Shown here: positions 8,285-16,741 of the stretch, one piece after another | Position numbering within the stretch: the first letter of the stretch is position 1 | Layout of the letters: every line of letters starts with the position of its first letter | Assembly (NCBI GenBank): GCA_003576685.1 | Contig: QOZR01000013.1 | Location: 1 to 64,000, forward strand | Reading direction: 5' to 3' | Origin: Virgifigura deserti | GTDB taxonomy: Bacteria; Pseudomonadota; Alphaproteobacteria; Dongiales; Dongiaceae | DNA length: 64,000 nt | Notes under the pieces: generated by a model | Told to the model about the DNA's origin: nothing | Seen by the model: the letters and a program-made list of their open reading frames with translations, nothing else | The model's database searches: none | Position numbers and translations under genes: made by a program

Positions 8285-9406
8285 ATGGGCGTTACCGATA
8301 CCGAACCGCCGGATTCGATTCCCGACGACCGGTTGCCGGACCAGCCGCTGAAAGGGCGCGGCGCCGTCAGCAACCGGAGCGGCCGGTTCGAGGCGGCAGC
8401 GCGCGAGGCAAGCGACGACGGCTGGCGCATCGACGAGAGCGACGACGATCTGCCGCCGCTGCGCACGACGGTCATGCCGGATGCGAGCCGGACGGTGATC
8501 GCCCGCAACCGCTCACCTGACATTCCGTTCGACCGGTCGATCAACCCCTATCGCGGCTGCGAGCATGGCTGCGTCTACTGCTTCGCCCGCCCGACACATG
8601 CCTTCCTGGGCTTCTCCCCGGGCCTCGATTTCGAGACGCGGCTGGTAGCGAAGTTCGATGCGCCCGAGCTGCTGGCCAAGGAGCTGAGCGCCAAAAGCTA
8701 TCGATGCGACGTGATGGCGCTCGGCACCAACACCGATCCCTACCAGCCGATCGAGCGCGAGCATCGCATCACCCGCCGCGTTCTCGAGGTGCTGGCCGCC
8801 TTCAACCATCCCGTCGCGATCGTCACCAAGTCAACGCTGGTGACACGGGACATCGACATCCTGGCGCCGATGGCGGCCAAGGGCTTGGCCCAGGTCTGCA
8901 TCTCAGTCACGACGCTGGATCGCGAGCTCGCCCGGCGGATGGAGCCGCGGGCCGCGACGCCCGGCCGGCGGCTCGCCACCATCGGCACTCTCGCCGCGGC
9001 CGGCATCCCCACGGGCGTGATGGCGGCGCCGATGATCCCGGCGCTGAACGATTCCGAGCTGGAGGCGATCCTTCAGACCGCCGAGACGGCGGGCGCGACC
9101 AGCGCCGCCTATGTGCTGCTGCGCCTGCCGCTCGAGATCAAGGATCTATTCGCGGAATGGCTCGAAGCCCATGCGCCCGGCAAGGCGAAGCATGTGATGA
9201 GCCTGGTCCGGCAGATGCGCGGCGGCCGGCTCAACGATCCCGATTTCGGCAGCCGGTTCGCCGGCGACGGCCCCTATGCCGCGCTGCTACGCCAACGCTT
9301 CCGTCTCGCCTGCCGCCGCCTCGGCCTCAATAAGCGGTCCTACCGGCTCGATTGCTCGCAGTTCCGCCCGCCGCCCCCGGCTGGAGAGCAGTTCAGATTG
9401 CTGTAG
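8285..9406 (+). CDS. PA0069-type radical SAM protein (spore photoproduct lyase-like)
   Basis: A 373-aa radical SAM enzyme. The cluster motif is C92-x3-C96-x2-C99 in GCEHGCVYCFARPTH, followed by the family segment MALGTNTDPYQPIEREHRITR. It belongs to the SplB-related group often annotated PA0069 family; the substrate is not established to my knowledge. The SOS box directly upstream suggests expression during DNA damage, which fits the relation to photoproduct lyases. The N-terminal 60 residues are variable and acidic. It is a single-gene unit between moaB and the antiporter. Confidence 0.85.
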   Translation: MGVTDTEPPDSIPDDRLPDQPLKGRGAVSNRSGRFEAAAREASDDGWRIDESDDDLPPLRTTVMPDASRTVIARNRSPDIPFDRSINPYRGCEHGCVYCFARPTHAFLGFSPGLDFETRLVAKFDAPELLAKELSAKSYRCDVMALGTNTDPYQPIEREHRITRRVLEVLAAFNHPVAIVTKSTLVTRDIDILAPMAAKGLAQVCISVTTLDRELARRMEPRAATPGRRLATIGTLAAAGIPTGVMAAPMIPALNDSELEAILQTAETAGATSAAYVLLRLPLEIKDLFAEWLEAHAPGKAKHVMSLVRQMRGGRLNDPDFGSRFAGDGPYAALLRQRFRLACRRLGLNKRSYRLDCSQFRPPPPAGEQFRLL

Positions 9407-9535
9407 ATCCGACCGGACCAATCGAATCTTCGGCAATAACAATCGATCAAGAATTGTCCTGGAGAATGGCGCGGAGAACGCCTGACTGCGGCGATCCGCG
9501 GATGCGCCGTCGCGCTCTTATGCTAGGGTGCCACC

Positions 9536-10969
9536 ATGCATGGCCATGAATCGTTGACCGGCCTCGCGATCGTCGCCCTCGCGGCGCTGGTTTGCGGCAT
9601 GGTCATGACCCGCCTGAAACAGCCGGCAGTCGTCGGCTACATCCTGGCGGGCATCCTGCTTGGGCCCTCTGCGCTCGGCTTCGTCGAGAATCGCGACCAT
9701 GTTCAACTGCTCGCCGAGTTGGGCGTGCTGATGCTGCTGTTTCTGGTCGGCATGGAGCTGTCTCTGCGCAGCTTCAAGGCGATCTGGCGGGTGGCGCTGC
9801 TCGCGACCCTGATGCAGATCGGCGGCGGCGTGCTGGTAATGCTGGCGGTGTCGCGGGTGCTCGGCTGGTCGGTGGAGCTGGCGATCCTTCTCGGCTTCGT
9901 GGTCGCCCTCAGCAGCACGGCCGTCACCATCAAGATGCTGCAGGATATCGGCGAGCTGCGCACGCAGACCGGGCAGATCACGCTCGGCATCCTGATCGCC
10001 CAGGATCTCGCCGTGGTGCCGATGATGATCGTCGTCGGCAGCATGGCCGGCGCCGGATTCGGCTGGGCCGCCCTGGCCAAGGTCGCGCTGTCGATCGGCT
10101 TTCTCGCGCTGCTGATTCTTTATCTCAGCCGGCGCCGGCGGGTGGCGCTGCCTTTCGCCTCGGTCGTGCGCGGCAGCGCCGACCTGACGCCCCTGGTGGG
10201 CTTGGTCTTCTGCTTCGGCGCGGCGTCGATCACCGGCCTCCTCGGCCTGTCGCCGGCCTATGGCGCGTTCATCGGCGGTCTTGTGCTGGGCAACAGCACG
10301 GCGCGGCCGGTGATGATCCGCAGCACGGCGCCGATCCAGAGCGTGCTGCTGATGATCTTCTTCCTGTCGATCGGCCTGCTGCTTGACCTCGGCTTCCTGC
10401 GCGACAATCTGGGCGAAGTCCTGGTCCTGCTGCTGATGGTGACGGTGGTGAAGACAGTCTTCAATGTCGGAACGCTGCGGCTGCTCGGCGAGCCTTGGGC
10501 CCGCGCCTTTCTCGCCGGCGTTCTGCTGGCGCAGCTCGGCGAGTTCTCGTTCCTGCTGGCTGCCATCGGCCTGGGGAACGGCCTGATCGATTCCTACAAT
10601 CACAGTCTCATCGTCGCCGTGACCGTGCTGTCGCTGATGATCAGCCCGTTCTGGCTCGAGAGCGCGCGGCGCCTTCACCGGATGACGCTGCTCGGCATCA
10701 CCTCGAGCCGCGAGATCCTGCGGCTGCTCTATGGCGACGAGACCCGCGCCTTCGTCCAGTTTTCCGGCCGGATGGGACGCGGCGCCGTTGCAGCGGCGCG
10801 GGCCGTCGGCCGCCGCGCGCGCCGGCTGCGCGCAGAACGGCTCGACGCCCAGGGGCAAGAGCGGGTACAAGACACCGCTGCGGAGCATAGCGAAGGGCGG
10901 AGCGAGCCGCCCGCCGAAGAGGCGCGGGATCCTAGATCGGACAATGGACGGGAAGCGGCGCGTGCCTGA
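9536..10969 (+). CDS. CPA2-family cation:proton antiporter
   Basis: A 477-aa inner-membrane antiporter of the Kef/CPA2 type. About 12 hydrophobic segments cover residues 1-380, starting with the typical LKQPAVVGYILAGILLGPSALG (split helix 1/2 region) and including LGILIAQDLAVVPMMIV, which carries the conserved acidic residue of the ion path. The last 90 residues are charged and cytoplasmic, with no clear TrkA-N domain, so this is the short, NapA/KefB-core form. Ion specificity (K+ or Na+) cannot be read. The 3' end overlaps the start of rnhB by 26 nt. Confidence 0.88.
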   Translation: MHGHESLTGLAIVALAALVCGMVMTRLKQPAVVGYILAGILLGPSALGFVENRDHVQLLAELGVLMLLFLVGMELSLRSFKAIWRVALLATLMQIGGGVLVMLAVSRVLGWSVELAILLGFVVALSSTAVTIKMLQDIGELRTQTGQITLGILIAQDLAVVPMMIVVGSMAGAGFGWAALAKVALSIGFLALLILYLSRRRRVALPFASVVRGSADLTPLVGLVFCFGAASITGLLGLSPAYGAFIGGLVLGNSTARPVMIRSTAPIQSVLLMIFFLSIGLLLDLGFLRDNLGEVLVLLLMVTVVKTVFNVGTLRLLGEPWARAFLAGVLLAQLGEFSFLLAAIGLGNGLIDSYNHSLIVAVTVLSLMISPFWLESARRLHRMTLLGITSSREILRLLYGDETRAFVQFSGRMGRGAVAAARAVGRRARRLRAERLDAQGQERVQDTAAEHSEGRSEPPAEEARDPRSDNGREAARA

Positions 10970-11609
10970 CTTCACCTTCGAACACGCCGCCGGTTGCATC
11001 GATGGCCGGCTCGTCGCCGGGATCGACGAGGTCGGCCGCGGGCCGCTGGCCGGTCCGGTGGTGGCCTGCGCGGTGATCCTCGATGCAACCCGGCTGCCGA
11101 TGGACCTCGCGCTGCGGATCGACGATTCCAAGGCGCTTCGCCCCGTCGCACGCCGCGAGCTGTTCCTGCGGCTCCAGGAGCACGCGCAGCTCGGCATCGG
11201 CGCGGCCAGCGTCGAGGAGATCGACGGGCTGAACATCCTGGCCGCCAGCCTTCTCGCCATGCGGCGAGCGGTGGAGAGCCTCCCCGTATCGCCGGACGTC
11301 GCGCTGGTGGATGGGAACCAGGCGCCGGACCTGCGCTGCCCCGCGCGCACGGTGGTCAAGGGGGACCAGCTCAGCCTCTCCATCGCCGCCGCCTCGATCA
11401 TCGCCAAGGTGACGCGAGACCGGATCATGGCGGATCTCGCCCAGACCCATCCGGGCTATGGCTGGGAGCGCAATGCCGGCTATGGCACGGCCGAGCACCG
11501 GGCGGCGCTGGAACGGCTCGGCGCCACGCCGGAGCACCGCCGCTCGTTCCTGCCCGTCAGGCAATGTCTCAGTCGCCAGCGCCAAGGGCCTGATTCGCAA
11601 GACTCTTGA
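10944..11609 (+). CDS. rnhB: Ribonuclease HII
   Basis: Cleaves RNA in RNA/DNA hybrids and single ribonucleotides embedded in DNA. Catalytic residues D28-E29 are in AGIDEVGRGPLAGPVVACAV. Further hallmarks are DSKALRPVARRELF, LVDGNQAPDL, KGDQLSLSIAAASIIAKVTRD and GYGWERNAGYGTAEH. I chose ATG 10944 (221 aa). A longer open frame extends upstream but is entirely inside the antiporter gene. A GTG at 10962 is possible. The gene's last 18 nt contain the first two of the four GANTC sites of the ccrM leader. RNase HI is at 33.0 kb. Confidence 0.93.
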   Translation: MDGKRRVPDFTFEHAAGCIDGRLVAGIDEVGRGPLAGPVVACAVILDATRLPMDLALRIDDSKALRPVARRELFLRLQEHAQLGIGAASVEEIDGLNILAASLLAMRRAVESLPVSPDVALVDGNQAPDLRCPARTVVKGDQLSLSIAAASIIAKVTRDRIMADLAQTHPGYGWERNAGYGTAEHRAALERLGATPEHRRSFLPVRQCLSRQRQGPDSQDS

Positions 11610-11629
11610 CGGCCGAATCGTCCTGACTC
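11592..11629 (+). promoter_or_regulatory. Cluster of four GANTC methylation sites before ccrM
   Basis: GANTC occurs at 11592-11596 (GATTC), 11601-11605 (GACTC), 11615-11619 (GAATC) and 11625-11629 (GACTC). The first two are in the end of rnhB, the last two in the 20-bp gap to the ccrM ATG. GATTCG and CGAATC at 11592-11597 and 11614-11619 also form an inverted repeat. GANTC is the target of CcrM, and in Caulobacter such sites in the ccrM leader take part in feedback control. Confidence 0.7.
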
Positions 11630-12754
11630 ATGGTGCAGGCCATGACCAGCCAGGCGGAACCCTCCCCCGACCAGCCTGCTTCCGGCCCCGCGGCCGACGA
11701 GATTCTCGTCGGCGACTGCACCGCCGTGATGAACGGCCTGCCGGAAAAGTCTGTCGACATGATCTTCGCCGACCCGCCCTACAACCTGCAGCTCGAGGGC
11801 GATCTGCGCCGGCCGAACAACAGCCGCGTCGATGGGGTGGATCAGGCCTGGGACAAGTTCGACGATCTCGCGACCTATGACCGCTTCACCTCGGATTGGC
11901 TCGGCGCCGCCCGCCGCATCCTGAAGGATGACGGCACCCTCTGGGTGATCGGCAGCTATCACAACATCTTCCGCGTCGGCGCACGGCTTCAGGATCTGGG
12001 GTTCTGGATCCTCAACGACGTGATCTGGCGGAAGACCAACCCGATGCCCAACTTCCGCGGCCGTCGCTTCACCAACGCGCATGAGACGCTGATCTGGTGC
12101 GCCAAAGGCCGCGAGGCGCGCTACACCTTCAACTACGCGGCGATGAAGGCGCTGAACGACGAGCTGCAGATGCGCAGCGACTGGCTGCTGCCGATCTGCA
12201 ATGGCGGCGAGCGGCTGAAGGACGAAGACGGCCGCAAGGTGCATCCGACGCAGAAGCCGGAAGCGCTCCTGCATCGGGTGATCCTGGCGGCGACCCGGCC
12301 CGGCGATCTGGTGCTCGACCCCTTTTTCGGCACCGGAACGACCGGCGTCGTCGCCAAGCGGCTCGGCCGGCACTATCTGGGCATCGAACGCGATCCGGAC
12401 TATATCGCGGCGGCGCAGGCGCGGCTGGCCGCGACCTCGGCAATCGTCGATCCGGAACTGATCGGCTCGCGCTCGAAGCGCGAGGAGCCGCGCATTCCCT
12501 TCGGCTGGCTGGTCGAGCGGGGCCTGCTCGCTCCCGGAGATATCCTCATCAGCCCGAACCGCCGCTGGACCGCCCGGGTCCGCGCCGACGGCACGCTGAT
12601 GACCGCGGAATTCCGCGGCTCGATCCATCAGGTCGGCGCCCAGGTCCAGGGCGCGCCGGCCTGCAACGGCTGGCAGTTCTGGTGCAAGGAGGAGGCTGGC
12701 GAGCTCCGCCCGATCGACCTGCTGCGGCAGAAGCTGCGCGCTGAGCTTGCGTAA
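11630..12754 (+). CDS. ccrM: CcrM-type adenine-N6 DNA methyltransferase (GANTC)
   Basis: Beta-class amino-methyltransferase that methylates adenine in GANTC after replication and helps control the alphaproteobacterial cell cycle. The catalytic motif ADPPYNLQL (DPPY near residues 48-51) comes first and the SAM-binding motif DPFFGTGTTGVVAKRLGRHYLGIE near 225 last, the beta-class order. NPMPNFRGRRFTNAHETLIW is typical of CcrM. Residues from about 270 to 374 form the extra C-terminal domain found in CcrM but not in most restriction-linked homologues. No restriction gene is nearby. The start could also be ATG 11642; neither has a good Shine-Dalgarno. Four GANTC sites lie just upstream. Confidence 0.92.
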   Translation: MVQAMTSQAEPSPDQPASGPAADEILVGDCTAVMNGLPEKSVDMIFADPPYNLQLEGDLRRPNNSRVDGVDQAWDKFDDLATYDRFTSDWLGAARRILKDDGTLWVIGSYHNIFRVGARLQDLGFWILNDVIWRKTNPMPNFRGRRFTNAHETLIWCAKGREARYTFNYAAMKALNDELQMRSDWLLPICNGGERLKDEDGRKVHPTQKPEALLHRVILAATRPGDLVLDPFFGTGTTGVVAKRLGRHYLGIERDPDYIAAAQARLAATSAIVDPELIGSRSKREEPRIPFGWLVERGLLAPGDILISPNRRWTARVRADGTLMTAEFRGSIHQVGAQVQGAPACNGWQFWCKEEAGELRPIDLLRQKLRAELA

Positions 12755-12808
12755 AAATAAGGTGGGCCCCACCCTCGGACCCGCCGTCGAGGCTGCCGAT
12801 CGCCCGGT

Positions 12809-13573
12809 TTACGCCGTCTTGCCCCGGCGCCTTGCAATGAAGCCGAGGCCGAAGAGACCAGCCCCGAGCATGGCCATGGTCCCGGGCTCCGGCACCTCGG
12901 TTACCTGAACGATGTCGCCGTTCAGAACCGGCAGAACCGCCTTGTAGCCGGCAGTGCCGTCGGCCTCGTTGATCGGGAAATCCGGATTGGGGACGCCGGC
13001 GCCCTCCGGCAATGTCAGCCCATGTACCACCAGGTGGCGCAGTTCCAACGCCGATGGATCGAGACTGTCTCCCAGGAGAGCGGTTATGTCGAATTGCTGG
13101 CTGGTCGGGTCCAGCGGATCGACCGTCCCGTAGAGACTCGAATCGTGGAGGTCGAACACCTCGACCGCGTCGTAGGTGCCGTCGGCCTCGGCCCGGAACG
13201 CACCCAGATCAAGGATGACCGGCCCATAGGTCTGAGCCCCCTCCAGAAACTCGATGAAGTTATCGTTGTCAACGTCCTGGGCCAGCGTCGGAATGGTCGA
13301 TTCAAGCGGCTGAAGGTTCGCATCGACATTGCCGTGAATGTGACGCGGGTGATCCTGACCAATCTCGAGACCGCTGAGCTGGAAGTGCGTCGTCAACGTG
13401 CGGTTGTCCAAATCCAGCGTCAAATCCACGGTGCCGCTGGCCGGGTTCGGCACCCCGGTTTGTGACTCGGGGTTGATGTTGACCATCGGAGCGGTGAATT
13501 GTATCGGGGCGGCCAAGGCCAAGGATGGGGCTGCCGCAAGAACGCCGACAGCCAATATCGCGAATAGTCGCAT
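12809..13573 (-). CDS. PEP-CTERM-anchored secreted protein, CHRD-like
   Basis: A 254-aa exported protein. The N-terminus is a Sec signal peptide (AILAVGVLAAAPSLALA). The last 27 residues form a PEP-CTERM sorting signal: VPEPGTMAMLGAG, a hydrophobic stretch, then ARRRGKTA. Such signals are processed by the exosortase EpsH/XrtA system and are linked to exopolysaccharide. The middle has DHPRHIHGNVDANL and repeated DLxLD stretches that resemble CHRD-domain proteins, a weak match. No exosortase gene is in this window. The gene is convergent with ccrM, with a short GC-rich dyad (GGTGGGCCCCACC) between them. Function unknown. Confidence 0.78.
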   Translation of the reverse strand: MRLFAILAVGVLAAAPSLALAAPIQFTAPMVNINPESQTGVPNPASGTVDLTLDLDNRTLTTHFQLSGLEIGQDHPRHIHGNVDANLQPLESTIPTLAQDVDNDNFIEFLEGAQTYGPVILDLGAFRAEADGTYDAVEVFDLHDSSLYGTVDPLDPTSQQFDITALLGDSLDPSALELRHLVVHGLTLPEGAGVPNPDFPINEADGTAGYKAVLPVLNGDIVQVTEVPEPGTMAMLGAGLFGLGFIARRRGKTA

Positions 13574-13945
13574 GAGGCTTTCTCCCTGATGCGAGTTGGC
13601 GCAACACCGTCAGGAACAACATGCGGGGCAAAAGAATGTTCCAGCGGCCGGTCGCTTTCAGCCGATCTGAAAAAAGAAACCACATAGGTGCATCCGAGCC
13701 GGCGACCTGTTCGTAGAGGGGAGACGGATCGGCTGAAGGCCGGCCGCCAATGCTTGGCTACCTTCGCCCGCAGCTCTCCCGATCCGAACGCACTCTGCCC
13801 AGAAATCGACCATGGGCAGAGGTATGTTCGTCCGGCGGCGGTGAGGCCCGCGACACCCCTATACCGCCGTCGGCGGACTGCCCTTGTGGGGCAAAAAAAA
13901 CCCGCGCGTAGGGCGGGGCTCCACGATCGACCAACTGCGCCTCGG
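13574..13945. other. Intergenic region with an inverted repeat
   Basis: 372 bp without a convincing gene. It contains a 9-bp perfect inverted repeat, CTCTGCCCA at 13793-13801 and TGGGCAGAG at 13813-13821 with an 11-nt loop, and an A8 run at 13893-13900. The PEP-CTERM gene start is at its left edge with GGGAG upstream, so its promoter should lie in the left part. An open plus-strand frame crosses it but shows no family features. Confidence 0.5.
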
Positions 13946-14608
13946 TCATTGTTGCTCGGCGACATCCATGATGGCTTCGCCCGGATCGCCGGCGTAATCG
14001 CGTGGCACGTCGAAGACCAGCTTTTGGGTATTCTCCGGCGGGTTGCCCTGCATCATCGCCTGCATCGCATCGGCGTAGGCCTGCCGGGCCTCCTCCACGC
14101 TCTTGTTGCCCTGAAGGATATCATTGGCGAGATTGATCGCGAGGAGATTGGCGGCCTCCTTGTCGCAGCGCGCCATTATTTCGCCCTTGGTGCGTTCCAC
14201 GATGACGCTGCCATCGTAATTGGCCAACTCGTCGAACATATCGGGAGCGACGCCGTAGGGAACGACCTGCTCGAGCACGTCCTTGTGCGGCATCGGGAAA
14301 TCGTGCGGGATCTCCTCCTTGTAGACGGTCGTGCGCAGCCACGGCCCGTTGTCGAACCAGATCAACCGGCTGGGGGTCGCCTCCTGGGGCTGCCCGTATT
14401 TTTCGATCATCGCTTTGGCGGCCTCGGTCGCGCTCTCGGGCCAATCCTGGATGATCTGATTGACGGTGGCTTCATCCGGCTGCCCGCCCGGCGCGGCTGT
14501 CTGGGCTGCCGCAGGCGTGACGAGTGCACCGGTCGTCGCACCGGCAGCAATGCCAGCCACCAGAAACGAGCGACGGTCGAATTTCTGCCTCTCAGCCTGT
14601 CCACACAT
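13946..14608 (-). CDS. Tat-exported protein of unknown function
   Basis: A 220-aa protein with a twin-arginine signal (DRRSFLVAG followed by a hydrophobic stretch ending TPAAAQ) at residues 11-36, so it is exported folded. The start is supported by AAAGGAG 7 nt before ATG 14608. The mature part is acidic, with several aromatic residues (LIWFDNGPWLRTTVYKEE, DFPMPHKDVLEQVVPYG) and a helical C-terminus. I do not recognise the family. No cysteines occur in a heme or iron-sulfur pattern. The gene sits alone between the PEP-CTERM gene and mutY. Confidence 0.75.
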   Translation of the reverse strand: MCGQAERQKFDRRSFLVAGIAAGATTGALVTPAAAQTAAPGGQPDEATVNQIIQDWPESATEAAKAMIEKYGQPQEATPSRLIWFDNGPWLRTTVYKEEIPHDFPMPHKDVLEQVVPYGVAPDMFDELANYDGSVIVERTKGEIMARCDKEAANLLAINLANDILQGNKSVEEARQAYADAMQAMMQGNPPENTQKLVFDVPRDYAGDPGEAIMDVAEQQ

Positions 14609-14794
14609 GTCTTTCTCCTTTCATCCGATGACGATAAGAACATGGACACACAAACCGAGGGATCGACCCAATCGCAGCGATCACGAATCGTTCACCGATG
14701 ATTCACCCTTGGCGGCATCTTTCGACGCATGGCGGGCAGAACAAACCTGCGGGCGTTCGGCCGCAGATCGACGAGCCTCGATAAATTCCTTTCG

Positions 14795-15865
14795 CTAGGA
14801 CTTACCCAGCGCGTGCCGGGCGATCTTCTTCATGACCGTCGGCAGGGCGTGTTCGGAAAGGCGATCGATCGGACACCAGAGACCCGCACCATCATCTTCG
14901 GCTTCGGCAACTCGCCCGGCCAACAGAGTCAATTCGAGATTGAAGTGCGTGAAGGCGTGCCGCACGCGCCCGGCGAGCGGCACCCAGCTTGCGGGGACGG
15001 GAGCCAGCGCCGTCGCTTCCTCGACTGTCCAGGGCGCCGAGCGCCAGTCCGTCGACGGAACTTCTATCATGCCGCCGAGCAGCCCGGTTTCCGGCCGGCG
15101 GCGCAGCAGAACCGCGCCCGCTTCGTTCACCGCCCAGAAGGCGACGCCGTGGCGCGTCGGCTTCTTCGCCTTAGGCGCCTTGGCGGGCAGCGCCTCCGCC
15201 GTTCCGGCTGCCCGGGCGGCACAGGCCTCGGCCCAGGGGCAGAGCAGGCATTTCGGCTTGCGCGGAACGCAGACCGTGGCGCCGAGATCCATGATCGCCT
15301 GGGCGTAGTCTCCGGAGCGGTCCCCCGGCGTGAGGCTTTCGGCCAGCCGCCGGAGTTCCGCCTTCGCCGCGGGCAGCGGCGTCGTCACCGCGAACAGCCG
15401 CGCGATCACCCGTTCGACATTGCCGTCGACGACCGTCGCGCGCCGCCCGAAGGCGATCGCCGCGATCGCCGCCGCGGTATAGGCGCCGACGCCGGGCAGC
15501 CGGCACAACTCCGCCTCGTCGCTCGGAAAGCGGCCGCCATAATCCTGCGTGACGACCTGCGCGCATCGATGGAGGTTGCGCGCCCGGGCATAATAGCCAA
15601 GGCCCTGCCAAGCGTGCAGAACGGCGTCGAGATCGCTCGCGGCGAGAGCCTGTACCGTCGGCCAGCGGCGCAGAAACTCCTGATAGTACGGGGCGACGGC
15701 CACCACCGTCGTCTGCTGCAGCATAATTTCGCTGAGCCAGACCCGATAGGGGTCCGCCGGCTCGCCCGGTCGCGCCCGCCACGGCAAGATGCGCGCATGG
15801 CGGTCGTACCAGGTCAGCAGGCGATGCGGAAGATCCACCGCGTCGAAACTATGGCGGGGCTGCAT
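14795..15865 (-). CDS. mutY: A/G-specific adenine glycosylase
   Basis: Removes adenine mispaired with 8-oxoguanine. The 356-aa product has catalytic Glu in WLSEIMLQQTTV, the helix-hairpin-helix LCRLPGVGAYTAAA, the catalytic Asp in VVDGNVERV, and the 4Fe-4S loop CVPRKPKCLLCPWAEAC (C-x6-C-x2-C-x5-C). A C-terminal NUDIX-like domain that recognises 8-oxoG starts around residue 230 (WAVNEAGAVLLRRRPETGLLGGMIEVP). I chose ATG 15865; the open frame runs further upstream without homology. It diverges from DUF721-dsbA-smc, a familiar alphaproteobacterial neighbourhood. Confidence 0.94.
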   Translation of the reverse strand: MQPRHSFDAVDLPHRLLTWYDRHARILPWRARPGEPADPYRVWLSEIMLQQTTVVAVAPYYQEFLRRWPTVQALAASDLDAVLHAWQGLGYYARARNLHRCAQVVTQDYGGRFPSDEAELCRLPGVGAYTAAAIAAIAFGRRATVVDGNVERVIARLFAVTTPLPAAKAELRRLAESLTPGDRSGDYAQAIMDLGATVCVPRKPKCLLCPWAEACAARAAGTAEALPAKAPKAKKPTRHGVAFWAVNEAGAVLLRRRPETGLLGGMIEVPSTDWRSAPWTVEEATALAPVPASWVPLAGRVRHAFTHFNLELTLLAGRVAEAEDDGAGLWCPIDRLSEHALPTVMKKIARHALGKS

Positions 15866-15938
15866 GATGTCTTGCGGAGCGAGTCGCTGTTGCGTGAAGA
15901 TGCCGAGGCGGCATTCCAATAAATGGACCGGCCAATAA

Positions 15939-16505
15939 ATGGGCCAGACTGGGCCAATGGGCAAGGTGATGAGCAAACCCGGGGGCAAGGCGGTGCGACC
16001 GAAGCCGGAGCGCGAGACGACCGAGCGGCGCGGGAGCCTGCGATCGCTCGCGGCGATGCTGCCCAAAGTCGCGCGATCGGCTCTCGGCCAGCGCGGCTTC
16101 GCGGAGAACGGGATCATCACGGACTGGCCGGCAATCGTCGGCCCGACGCTCGCGGCCCGCAGCGCGCCCGTCAAGCTCGCCTTCCCGCCCGGTCAGCGGC
16201 GGGAAGCGACGCTGACGGTCCGCGTCGGCGGCTCGCTCGCCCTCGAGCTGCAGCATCTCGAGCCCCTGATCCTCGAGCGCCTGAACGGCTATTTCGGATA
16301 TCGCGCTGTCGGCCGGCTGAAGATCCAGCAGGGACCCTTGCCGATACCGCCCAACGCACGGGCAGACCCGCCGCCGCTCGAGCCCGTCGAGGAAGCCGAG
16401 ATCGCGCGTGATGTCGCGACGATCGCCGACGAGCGCCTGCGCGAAGCACTGGCCGGTCTCGGCCGGGCGGTCCGGCGCGACGGCAAGGCGCCGCGCCGGC
16501 GCTGA
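15939..16505 (+). CDS. DUF721 (DciA-like) protein
   Basis: A 188-aa basic protein of the DUF721 group. The core is at residues 40-135: ITDWPAIVGPTLAARSAPVKL followed by LTVRVGGSLALELQHLEPLILERLNGYFG, the characteristic pattern. DciA members with this domain load the replicative helicase in bacteria lacking DnaC/DnaI; whether this alphaproteobacterial type does so is inference. ATG codons at 15939, 15957 and 15969 are in frame and the true start is uncertain. The neighbours mutY, dsbA and smc are conserved around this gene in alphaproteobacteria. Confidence 0.85.
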   Translation: MGQTGPMGKVMSKPGGKAVRPKPERETTERRGSLRSLAAMLPKVARSALGQRGFAENGIITDWPAIVGPTLAARSAPVKLAFPPGQRREATLTVRVGGSLALELQHLEPLILERLNGYFGYRAVGRLKIQQGPLPIPPNARADPPPLEPVEEAEIARDVATIADERLREALAGLGRAVRRDGKAPRRR

Positions 16506-16741
16506 GATCGAGCCCGAGGATCGCCGCCGGGGATCGTTAATAAGGATTGCGCGAGGCCGCGAATCCTGCGAAATAGCCGGCCAGCATCGGCTTTCATCGA
16601 AAGTCGATCTGCCGGAAGTCAATCAAGGACCCGATCCACGAGCGTGCTGCGATCGGGTATTGGGGGCGGCGCACGGCGCCTTGCCGTTGCCGCGCGAGTG
16701 GAACATTCAGGCGCACGGTGACGTGCGGATCGGAGGCAAGG

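Noticed and set aside
9518..11428. 636-codon open frame on the minus strand
   Set aside because: Antisense to the antiporter and rnhB; low-complexity His/Gln/Arg-rich product, no family motif.
13860..13920. A8 run with GCCC/GGGC pairing as a terminator
   Set aside because: On neither strand does a stem precede a T run in the right order.
13688..14701. 337-codon plus-strand frame across 13.7-14.7 kb
   Set aside because: Covers the Tat-protein gene in antisense. The Tat gene has a signal peptide and a good Shine-Dalgarno; this frame has neither.
14729..15922. 397-codon plus-strand frame opposite mutY
   Set aside because: MutY has all catalytic and cluster motifs on the other strand.
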